A DNA stretch of 64,000 bases from JABDMH01 sp964428345. Lineage in GTDB: Bacteria > Bacteroidota > Bacteroidia > Chitinophagales > Saprospiraceae. The position numbers and the translations under genes are program-made. The notes under the pieces are model-generated. The model did not search any database, was not told where the DNA came from, and saw only the letters and a program-made list of their open reading frames with translations. The stretch is from contig CAYRYD010000018.1 in the NCBI GenBank assembly GCA_964428345.1, forward strand, positions 33,412 through 97,411, written 5' to 3'. This document shows positions 8,855 through 15,561 of the stretch, one piece after another. The stretch's first letter is position 1. Each line of letters starts with the position of its first letter.

Positions 8855-10045
8855 TTATAATGATTCCAGAAACCTGATCAAATCTGCTTTTTCCATATCC
8901 GAAAGATTCAAAAAGAGGTTTTTGCTGTTTTCTGCCTCGCCACCGTGCAGTAAAATAGCTTCTTCCATACTTCCTGCTCTTCCATCGTGCATCAAAAAGT
9001 ATTGCCCGCCCTGGGTGGTTGGCGATAACCCTAGCCCCCAGAGCGGTGGTGTTCTCCATTCGGAAGTTAAAGCATTTCCTTCAGTATATCCGTCATCTAA
9101 ACCGCTTCCCATATCGTGTAACAGCAGGTCGGTGTAGGGATGAAACGTTTTGTAAGACAATGCTTCAATGGGAGAAAAACCCGTTGTCAGGGTTGGTATA
9201 TGACAAGCTGCACAACTGATTTGGTTGAAAATGGAATTCCCATTGATCACTTGTGCGTCATTTTGATCTCTTGGAACAGGAGCTTTGAGTGTTTGCAAAT
9301 AAGCTACCACATCACGAACCGTTTTGTCCAATACTTCAGGGTCAGTGGATAAACCACTGTACGTATCGATGGGGTCAAAGGTGGAAGTTATACCCATATC
9401 CTGATTGTAGGCTCTTACTGTCTGGTCCAACAAGTCATAGGCGGCAGCCTTCTTTCCAAAGCGATGAATGTACATTCCCTTTTGAGAAACAGCTTCTTGT
9501 GCAGGCGTAACAAATTTTTTCAATGTCATCCAGTTTGGAACGCCTGAAATACCGTCACCATCTTCATCATTCGGGTCTGCCATGGCCAAAATATCGGTAT
9601 CAGTGACGAATTGCAGAAAACCAAGCCCCGTAACGGCAGGAGGGGTAAATTTCGACAAAGTAGCACCATGTGGAATGCTTTCGGGATGAAACCCCGGTAA
9701 AGCCCGGTGTTGGAGTTGCGGACCACCCATATGAAGGAACTGATTGCCGGTGCTGTCAGTTTGTCCGAAGCGGGTAAGGGTAGAGAAGGGATGTCCCTTC
9801 CCATCTCCGGAGTGACAACTCACACAACTATTGGATACGAACAACGGGCCCAGGCCTTTGGAAGAGGAGAATACTTCACTAAAGGCCTCATCTCCTCTTA
9901 GGAATAGCGCCTGTTGAGCGGGGGTTAAACCTTCTATTAACCCATCTAACACTTCTTCGTCGGCTGCTGCAATGGGTTCAAATTTTTCACACGAAACGGT
10001 AATAACGAGACAGCTTACCGCTAATAGAAAATTTATTGCCTTCAT
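8855..10045 (-). CDS. Di-haem oxidoreductase family (DUF1111-like) lipoprotein
   Basis: About 396 residues from the ATG at 10045, which starts a clean lipoprotein signal (MKAINFLLAVSCLVITVSC). The longer open frame to 10093 would run through the predicted promoter. Two c-type haem motifs are visible, CVSCH (SNSCVSCHSGDGKGHP) and CAACH (SCAACHIPTL), together with the family's LWGLGLSPTTQGG and LMHDGRAGSMEEAILLHGGEA segments. Members are putative periplasmic peroxidases or electron-transfer proteins and are often iron-regulated. It is first in the operon with the Rieske and porin genes. Confidence 0.9.
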   Translation of the reverse strand: MKAINFLLAVSCLVITVSCEKFEPIAAADEEVLDGLIEGLTPAQQALFLRGDEAFSEVFSSSKGLGPLFVSNSCVSCHSGDGKGHPFSTLTRFGQTDSTGNQFLHMGGPQLQHRALPGFHPESIPHGATLSKFTPPAVTGLGFLQFVTDTDILAMADPNDEDGDGISGVPNWMTLKKFVTPAQEAVSQKGMYIHRFGKKAAAYDLLDQTVRAYNQDMGITSTFDPIDTYSGLSTDPEVLDKTVRDVVAYLQTLKAPVPRDQNDAQVINGNSIFNQISCAACHIPTLTTGFSPIEALSYKTFHPYTDLLLHDMGSGLDDGYTEGNALTSEWRTPPLWGLGLSPTTQGGQYFLMHDGRAGSMEEAILLHGGEAENSKNLFLNLSDMEKADLIRFLESL

Positions 10046-10065
10046 ATATTTGATAAGATCCATGG

Positions 10066-10116
10066 CAAAGATAAAAATATTTAGTGTAATCAAACTAAAT
10101 ATTTAGACAAATCTAA
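10066..10116 (-). promoter_or_regulatory. Promoter with overlapping TTAG/CTAA inverted repeats
   Basis: Reading toward the di-haem gene there is TTTG (10091-10094 complement), 17 bp, then TATCTTTG (10066-10073 complement), a Bacteroidota sigma-70-type promoter ending about 20 bp before the ATG at 10045. Three inverted repeats overlap it: ATTTAGT/ACTAAAT (10079-10085 and 10094-10100), CTAAATATTTAG (10095-10106) and TTAGA/TCTAA (10103-10107 and 10112-10116). The TTAG...CTAA pattern is reminiscent of DtxR/MntR-type metalloregulator operators; the regulator itself is not in the window. Confidence 0.6.
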
Positions 10117-10463
10117 CATTTCAATAAAGACAGCTCACCACCTTTTAAGAAATCGGTGTGTTATTTACCTGGTTTCGGCCTGGCCTGGTGGTGTACTTGG
10201 AAGCACTACCGAATCCGCCTTTGAAGAGATGGGTTAAGAACCTAAAAGTTTGTATTCAGCACCTGATCCGCCATATCAAAGGGATATACTGTTGACGAAC
10301 CTCTTGTACCAAATAATCCTGGATCCGCAACTGGTGTTCTGCAACACCTGGAGCCTAGTAATATCTGATTACAGCGATGTGGTCGATTATGCCGAATTTG
10401 GCTCCGGGATCTCCGGATTGTCCCAAATGAATTGTGAAACTGAAATAGGTACAGGCGCAGCGA
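10117..10463. other. Intergenic stretch, no supported gene
   Basis: About 350 bp between the di-haem promoter and the 3' end of the cupin gene. An 80-codon open frame on the plus strand (10250-10492) has no recognisable motif and runs into the cupin gene. It could be debris of a surface protein but is not supported as a gene. No clear terminator hairpin was seen. Confidence 0.4.
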
Positions 10464-11021
10464 TCATTTTACCGGTTCAGGTGCATTTTTGAAATGCGGG
10501 TATTTGCCGAGTAATTTGCCGATAAAGACGGTTATGGGAAATATCACCTTTTTGACAAAAGGGGGAATCACCTTAAGGTCGTATTCAGACCGGTACCGGT
10601 TTATCAGATAGGCGCTGTCAAAGGGATCGCCTTCTGGTTTGCCGGCTTTGTCCATCGATTTGTAAATTCCGGTTAGAAAGTAATCGAGGGAATGGGCAGG
10701 TTTGACCCATCCTGTGCATTCCAGGAGTTCATCTCCGGCATTCCAGAAACGGTGCATTTCACCTTGGGGGAATACAATACTTTCCCCCTCGTTGAGGAAT
10801 TTTTCCTCCTGCCCGTCAATCTGATAACCCAGGAAACCTTTGGTTACGGTCAGGCATTCGTCCTGTCTGAAGTGGACATGAAATGGCGGTCCTGCCCCCG
10901 GCTGCACCTGATTACTCATGATCATTTTTTTCACGCCATCCTCCATTTCTACGGAGTGAAAGATCAGCACCTCTCCAAACCGGTTACTGATGCGATGAGG
11001 CAAGTCAAAAGGGTATTTCAT
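10464..11021 (-). CDS. Cupin-domain protein
   Basis: About 185 residues from the ATG at 11021 (MKYPFDLPHRISNRFGEV), chosen because a promoter lies immediately upstream; the open frame continues to 11051. The cupin motifs are PPFHVHFRQDECLTVTKGFL (metal-type His residues and Glu) and GESIVFPQGEMHRFWNAGDE. The C-terminal part (VKKVIFPITVFIGKLLGKY) is hydrophobic and may touch the membrane. It is transcribed divergently from a TetR regulator, which probably controls it. The function beyond a small beta-barrel binding or enzymatic fold is unknown. Confidence 0.85.
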   Translation of the reverse strand: MKYPFDLPHRISNRFGEVLIFHSVEMEDGVKKMIMSNQVQPGAGPPFHVHFRQDECLTVTKGFLGYQIDGQEEKFLNEGESIVFPQGEMHRFWNAGDELLECTGWVKPAHSLDYFLTGIYKSMDKAGKPEGDPFDSAYLINRYRSEYDLKVIPPFVKKVIFPITVFIGKLLGKYPHFKNAPEPVK

Positions 11022-11037
11022 AGTTTGGCTGTTTTGA

Positions 11038-11068
11038 CAAATGTAGAACAATGTACTAGCTCTCCAAA
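11038..11068 (-). promoter_or_regulatory. Consensus promoter and candidate TetR operator
   Basis: Toward the cupin gene there is TTTG (complement of 11065-11068), exactly 19 bp, then TACATTTG (complement of 11038-11045), a full match to the Bacteroidota TTTG-N19-TAnnTTTG pattern. Between the two boxes, reaching 2 bp into the -7 box, lies a 15 bp near-palindrome TAGAACAATGTACTA (11044-11058; six of seven pairs match). Its place in the promoter, in the intergene shared with a TetR gene, makes it a good autorepression operator candidate. Confidence 0.65.
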
Positions 11069-11104
11069 AAAAATTGGTATGTTGGATTCAAATTTTAAAG
11101 TCCT

Positions 11105-11728
11105 GTGGTGAGAAAAGAACAAATCCTTCAAAAAGCCATGGAATTATTTAATGAGAAGGGTTATGTAGATGTCGGAGTCAGAGAGATAGCCCGGGCACTG
11201 GGTATCAGTCCTGGCAACTTATCCTATCATTTCAGCAAGAAGGAAGGCATGTTGATCGCGCTGTTGGAGCAGTATCGGGAGGCCAAAACTAAATTATACA
11301 GGATTTATTTTGCGGGCACTTCCTTACTGGAGCATTTTCTGCAACTCATGAAAAGGCTATTTGAATCCCAGTATCAGTACCGGGGCGTATTTATCGGCAA
11401 TCAGTTTGTGCGGGCTCAGATCGAATCGGGTGAAAGATTTAACTACAATGATACGTATAGCCAACGAGTAGCGGCATTTACCGAAATTTTCAAGGAGCTT
11501 AATGCCGCCGGGCAGATCAAAACCAGCGACGAGGATATTTCGTTCCTGGTTTCCTATATGACATTGACAGGTAGATTCTGGATTTATGAAGCCACTCTTT
11601 TTAATAAATCACCCGAAAAAGAACCGACAATGAAATATTATCTGACGCTACATGTTAGGTTGCTGTCCCTGTTTGCCACCAGAGACGGTCTTGCTTCCAT
11701 CAATGATTTCATGAAAAGTAATGGATGA
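11105..11728 (+). CDS. TetR/AcrR family transcriptional regulator
   Basis: 207 residues beginning with GTG (a second GTG follows at 11108). The N-terminal TetR helix-turn-helix is clear: ILQKAMELFNEKGYVDVGVR, EIARALGISPGNLSYHFSKK, EGMLIALLEQY. The C-terminal helical ligand/dimer domain is not close to a named subfamily. It is divergent from the cupin gene with an 83 bp intergene carrying a candidate palindromic operator, which suggests local control of the cupin gene and itself. Confidence 0.93.
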   Translation: MVRKEQILQKAMELFNEKGYVDVGVREIARALGISPGNLSYHFSKKEGMLIALLEQYREAKTKLYRIYFAGTSLLEHFLQLMKRLFESQYQYRGVFIGNQFVRAQIESGERFNYNDTYSQRVAAFTEIFKELNAAGQIKTSDEDISFLVSYMTLTGRFWIYEATLFNKSPEKEPTMKYYLTLHVRLLSLFATRDGLASINDFMKSNG

Positions 11729-11860
11729 GATCTACCCCATCTTCCTGTAAAGAATTTAGGACAGATGTTCCCGGTTTTGGTACAAAGGGTGATGAGATTC
11801 GCACCACTCCATCCACAATCCCACCATGCCCTTAGATTCCATCATTTTGCGTTAATCATA

Positions 11861-12025
11861 TCAAATTGCTTTGCTTGTTGTAAGACCAAGGACCCACAAA
11901 TCATGTTCACTGATTGCTTCGCTAGATGGGTGTCCTTTTGCTTCGTTTTTTCCAGAGTCGATTCCGGCTATCAGGCTAACGACAAGTCCCGTTCCTGTGG
12001 TCTTTATAAATGCTTTTCTATCCAT
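11861..12025 (-). pseudogene. N-terminal remnant of an exported protein
   Basis: A 54-codon frame starting at ATG 12025 begins MDRKAFIKTTGTGLVVSLIA, which looks like the leader of an exported (Tat-like) enzyme. It continues for about 30 residues and stops at TGA (11861-11863). No domain follows, so I read it as the surviving 5' end of a decayed gene. The ATG overlaps a TAA that closes another short frame upstream (TAATG), as in an old operon. Confidence 0.45.
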
Positions 12026-12027
12026 TA

Positions 12028-12120
12028 CCTTGCTGATTTATTGATAAAATGTCTGTTGAATGCTGTATCGGTTACATTTTCTAGGGTATAGTCCCCTGCC
12101 GGTTGCCCTGCCTGCCAGTT
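12028..12120 (-). pseudogene. C-terminal scrap of an upstream gene
   Basis: A 31-codon frame (QAGQPAGDYTLENVTDTAFN, then RHFINKSAR) between an in-frame TAG (12121-12123) and a TAA that overlaps the ATG at 12025. The overlap is the main reason to see it as the tail of a gene once co-transcribed with the remnant at 11861. The rest of 12121-12294 shows more broken frames and nothing I can name. Confidence 0.3.
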
Positions 12121-12294
12121 CTATATTTCAAGGGACCGTCAGGGCCATCGGTAATAGCCCTTTCCCCAATAGTCTCCCTCGAAAGCAAAGGAAAACTGGT
12201 CAGTGCCACCGGAGTTGTGATAATTGCGGTAAAACCTTAGATTTTGGGCGTTTACGATTTTCTGTAAACAGAAGGGGATTGGCCAATATGCTTT

Positions 12295-12603
12295 TTACAG
12301 AATGAGCTGAAAATAGTCGGGCGAGGAAAATCCTAATTCAAAGGAAATCTCCTTGATAGATTTGTCGGTAAATTTCAGTGCATGTCTGATGCGCATTTCA
12401 AGCTGTTCGATGATCAGATTTTTAGCATTTCTACGCAATGATTGATGTACATACTCATTTAGATATTTTGGTGAAACATGGAGCATAGCGGCATATTCAC
12501 TTACGTCGTGTACTTCGGAAATCTTTTCGCTTAATAGTTTCTTGAATTTTAGTAGAAATCTCCTTTGGGCTTTGGGGTTTCCCGTTGAAGTATCTTTGAT
12601 ATC
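12295..12603 (-). pseudogene. AraC-family regulator remnant
   Basis: The frame is bounded by TAA upstream and has no start codon before an internal ATG at 12483-12486. It reads FLLKFKKLLSEKISEVHDVS, then EYAAMLHVSPKYLNEYVHQS and KSIKEISFELGFSSPDYF: the two-helix-turn-helix AraC DNA-binding domain, first helix-turn-helix intact. The second breaks off after SSPDYF, where family members continue with the recognition-helix end. The N-terminal sensing domain is absent. Both ends are lost, so this is a pseudogene. Confidence 0.8.
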
Positions 12604-12709
12604 TTAATATTTTTGTCTATTGTCATCCCAAATAGGTAATCAGTAAGTTTTTTTCCCGGGTTGTTGCTAATGAGTGTTTTTTTACTTGGTCGTTTTATGT
12701 CGTTATACT

Positions 12710-13792
12710 TTATCGGCTATCTACTAAGATTGATGGGAGAATGTATTTGGTCATCATATCGTCTACCTGAGGATGAGCGTAACTTTGATTATACGCACTT
12801 GCAGTGACTATAATTACTGCATTCAATTCCTTGAATATGAAAATCTTATTTCCTCCGTTTCCTCCGCAATAGAAAGTATTATAGTTTTTATTCCGGACCT
12901 GATATGTTTTATTCCATAGTAAATATCCATAACCGTTGTTATCAAATGCTGTTTTATAATGCCGGGTCAATGAATTGTTGATCCATTCTTTAGGGATAAT
13001 TTGTTCATTATTCCAATTACCATCTGACAGATATAACTGACCAAATTTTGCAAAATCTAGTGGAGTTAACTGAATCCCTCCCGCCGTGTTGGCTACATTC
13101 TGTGGGGTATACTGCCATTGATAGTTACTGATGCCCAGGGGTGCAAAAAGTTTTTTATGGGCATAAACTTCAAGTCCTCCGGGAACGGACTTATGGATTA
13201 TGTCACCAAGTACTACAACGCCTGCAGTAAAATAAACAGATGAGTCGCCGGGGTTTCTGTCGTCAGCCATTGGCAAATCTAGAGTCCATCTTACCCAATC
13301 GTCCTGAGGATACATATGCTCTTCATTTCCCGGTGAATCAGGGTTATTATCATCACCTTCAAACCCCGATGACATGGTCAGGAAATTCTCTAAAGTGACA
13401 TTTTCCTTTTTAGCTGAAAAATTCTGATAATCCTGAAGGTCATAGAACTCCTTCAGGCGTTGATTTACACTTTCGATATATCCTTCGCTGATGGCAATAC
13501 CTAAAACTGCTGAGGCAAAGGTTTTTCCAACCGAACGTGGGTTATGTGTCTGATTTCTTCCTGAGCCATTAAAATATTCTTCAAGCAGTAATTTTCCATC
13601 TTTTACCACGACAATGCTATTAATCTGCCGGTACCTGTTATTATTAATTTCCTTTTTCAGGGTTTTTATAAGTGCTGTGTCATATTTTTCCTGACTGATT
13701 TGCCAGCCATTAATACTGTTATTGGATTGCTGAGCAGTTGTAGATCCGGCCAGGAGAAATAGAAAACAGACGTTACGAGCAATTCTTTTCAT
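12710..13792 (-). CDS. Serine hydrolase, beta-lactamase/class C-like
   Basis: About 360 residues from the ATG at 13792, which begins a signal peptide (MKRIARNVCFLFLLAGSTTAQ); the longer frame to 13828 adds a charged leader and is less likely. The catalytic SxxK is in NPRSVGKTFASAVLGIAI. The second motif is YFTAGVVVLGDII, where family members usually have Y-S/A-N, so the Asn is replaced here. It ends with a normal GYGYLLWNKTYQ region. It is probably a periplasmic esterase or peptidase-like enzyme. It is the only intact non-mobile gene in a decayed stretch. Confidence 0.85.
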   Translation of the reverse strand: MKRIARNVCFLFLLAGSTTAQQSNNSINGWQISQEKYDTALIKTLKKEINNNRYRQINSIVVVKDGKLLLEEYFNGSGRNQTHNPRSVGKTFASAVLGIAISEGYIESVNQRLKEFYDLQDYQNFSAKKENVTLENFLTMSSGFEGDDNNPDSPGNEEHMYPQDDWVRWTLDLPMADDRNPGDSSVYFTAGVVVLGDIIHKSVPGGLEVYAHKKLFAPLGISNYQWQYTPQNVANTAGGIQLTPLDFAKFGQLYLSDGNWNNEQIIPKEWINNSLTRHYKTAFDNNGYGYLLWNKTYQVRNKNYNTFYCGGNGGNKIFIFKELNAVIIVTASAYNQSYAHPQVDDMMTKYILPSILVDSR

Positions 13793-14346
13793 CGGATTGT
13801 CTGATACAGAAATTTTTCTGGGTTTCATGAGGCTTGGGCCAACTCAAAGGAAGGCCTACGACTAACTGGCATGACCTTACGCGAACCCTGTATAGAGAAA
13901 CGCAGCAAACCTTTTTGATGTTGTAAGATAGTACTTATATGCCTTTCTGCCTATGCAGTTACGGGTTTTTAGATGATAAGTGTTATAGGGCGCTTCAGCA
14001 ACAATGCGTTTGGTAAACTTGTTTCCAGTTTGGATAGGTACTTTAATCTTCAATGATGAATTCTTTAAACATGCCAGTTTCCGGAGTGGGGAGGCAGGCT
14101 GGCAATGGTTCAATGCCCGAATCCCTGGATGGATCATATTTTTCATTTGTCGGGATGTATCGATCATTATTACAATTTTGAGATCGTTGGTGAGTCCGGT
14201 AGACCTTGAAGCAGGGAGAATAGCTCGATAAGACAATCAGATTCGATTCACTATGATCAGCTCACAGACGATGTAGGCGGCGAGTAATCCCACTGTGGTC
14301 CTTAGAGTGAATGGTAAGCTCAATCTTTGCCACTCAATTGCAATCT

Positions 14347-14361
14347 ACCCTGAAGCAGGGT
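14347..14361. repeat. REP-like hairpin ACCCTG-aag-CAGGGT
   Basis: A perfect 6 bp stem with a 3-base loop. The TGAAG centre resembles the imperfect AGGGCTGAAGTCCCT at 15487-15501, next to the transposase, and the AGTCC/GGACT hairpins near 1745 and 1830. Confidence 0.5.
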
Positions 14362-14515
14362 GGTATTTTTATAATGGCCAATTTTAAAACCGCGAATGAT
14401 GGATGCCAAATTTTGGAATTGTGAACCAAATTGGTCTTTTGGATTGGTGATTGGGAGGGTCATTGTGCAGATGGTAGAGAATAAAGATTTAGGTGGAGAT
14501 GTAAAAACTTAGGTT

Positions 14516-14537
14516 GAGACGCAAGATCTTGCGTCTC
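14516..14537. repeat. Perfect 22 bp palindrome
   Basis: Arms GAGACGCAAGA and TCTTGCGTCTC meet with no loop. Palindromes of the AGACGCAA...TTGCGTCT type are, as far as I recall, a widespread dispersed repeat in Bacteroidota and Cyanobacteria. It lies between genes, not at a coding end. Confidence 0.7.
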
Positions 14538-14653
14538 CACAATCCAATCCATTGTGGGTTAGTCCCCGGGCACCAATCCTATCTCTATGTTCCATTTGCA
14601 TAGTTGGCCATCACCCAAAATGAGACAATTATATTTTCTCATTTTTTCTCTCC

Positions 14654-14971
14654 TTAGGCTCCAATGATACCTGTTTTGACTTCTCCAGCCCGCTCATAAT
14701 TGGCGAAGATCACTCCATTTGGCGTAACCAAACTGTCTGTTAGTGAAAAGGCAGCTGGAATAGACCCTTCACTAAACAACCGCTTGCCGCTGCCGAGCGT
14801 GATGGGGAAAGTCTTCAACCACAGCTCATCAACCAGGTCGTGTTTGAGTAGTGTCTGGATCAGGTTACCGCTGCCGTGAACCTGGATATCAGAGCCTTTT
14901 GAATTCCTGAGGTTTTTGATGTCATCCACGCTATTAAGAAAAACTATGTTTTTCCAATCTGTATTATTCTT
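14654..14971 (-). pseudogene. 5'-truncated DHFR/RibD-C family gene
   Basis: About 105 codons matching only the C-terminal half of the dihydrofolate-reductase-like (RibD C-terminal) family. They include DIQVHGSGNLIQTLLKHDLV, DELWLKTFPITLGSGKRLF and GVIFANYERAGEVKTG. The reading frame continues upstream of the GTG at 14929 with sensible family residues (TDWKNIVFLNS) to an in-frame TAG at 14972-14974. Three bases further is the stop codon of the transposase gene. The N-terminal half, with the cofactor-binding start, is missing and is not found beyond the transposase. It is a remnant, apparently cut at or near the transposase boundary. Confidence 0.85.
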
Positions 14972-14976
14972 CTATC

Positions 14977-15438
14977 TTAATCGTACCATTCAAACAAATA
15001 TTTTGAGTTATATTCAATTTCAAATTTTTCAAGCAGAAATAAATATTCATCTCTGAAAGATTGCTTTTTGTGATGTTCTGATTGATTCAAAATGTATTTC
15101 ACGACCTTGTCGATATGTGATTTTGAATAGGTAAAAGCCCCATAGCCATCTTGCCATGAGAATTTACCGGGAATGAATTTTTTCTCATTGAACCATTTGG
15201 ATGAACCTGATTTGAGCCGTTCCATTAGCTTGGAGGGGGAAATGGTTGGATGCATACCTACAAAGATGTGTGTATGATCGGGATTGTAATCGATGGCATA
15301 GGTTTTACATTTATGGTTGGTAACTATGCCACACATCACCTTTTCCAGTTCATCCCTGAACGATTCTTTTATCAGGTTTTGTCGCCCTTTGACGGAAAAG
15401 ACGAATTGGATGTATAATTGGGTATAGGTATTTGCCAT
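14977..15438 (-). CDS. REP-associated tyrosine transposase (IS200-like, Y1_Tnp)
   Basis: 153 residues from the ATG at 15438 (MANTYTQLYIQFVFSVKGR), the normal start of the family; the frame to 15480 is extra. The HUH metal motif is YNPDHTHIFVG (H55, H57). The catalytic tyrosine is most likely Y115 in DKVVKYILNQSEHHKK, after the typical WQDGYGAFTYS. It appears complete and potentially active. There is no second orfB/TnpB gene. Imperfect hairpins with the same loop types as the REP-like cluster near 1.8 kb lie upstream (15454-15501). Such enzymes nick and move single-stranded hairpin DNA and are thought to spread REP elements. Confidence 0.93.
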   Translation of the reverse strand: MANTYTQLYIQFVFSVKGRQNLIKESFRDELEKVMCGIVTNHKCKTYAIDYNPDHTHIFVGMHPTISPSKLMERLKSGSSKWFNEKKFIPGKFSWQDGYGAFTYSKSHIDKVVKYILNQSEHHKKQSFRDEYLFLLEKFEIEYNSKYLFEWYD

Positions 15439-15453
15439 TGATGCTATGATGAC

Positions 15454-15501
15454 AGGGCTACGACCCTTTCGTTTTACCAAGATTTTAGGGCTGAAGTCCC
15501 T
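15454..15501. repeat. Imperfect REP-like hairpins beside the transposase
   Basis: AGGGCTACGACCCT (15454-15467) and AGGGCTGAAGTCCCT (15487-15501) are two imperfect short palindromes with TACG and TGAA centres, immediately 5' of the transposase gene. They match in style the TAC/GTA and TTCA/TGAA hairpins at 1715-1883. Confidence 0.55.
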
Positions 15502-15561
15502 TTTTTTTGGTTTTGTTCGGTTTAGTGGGTGTTGCCGTTAGATCACATTGCGGCCTCCGCC

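Larger units (their letters stand above)
13793..14653. other. Decayed intergenic region with REP-like hairpins
   Basis: 860 bp without a supported gene. Open frames on both strands at 13877-14236 overlap each other and lack recognisable motifs. Two palindromes, listed separately at 14347 and 14516, stand out. The region probably consists of remnants between the serine hydrolase and the DHFR fragment. Confidence 0.5.

Noticed and set aside
10250..10492. Plus-strand 80-codon gene
   Set aside because: It has no motif, overlaps the 3' end of the real cupin gene and has no promoter or coding character that I can see.
13877..14236. Overlapping open frames on both strands
   Set aside because: Neither translation shows a domain or signal; the region reads as decayed sequence.
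1699..15501. Integron attC sites or an integron
   Set aside because: The hairpins are small, lack attC core sites, and no integrase is present.
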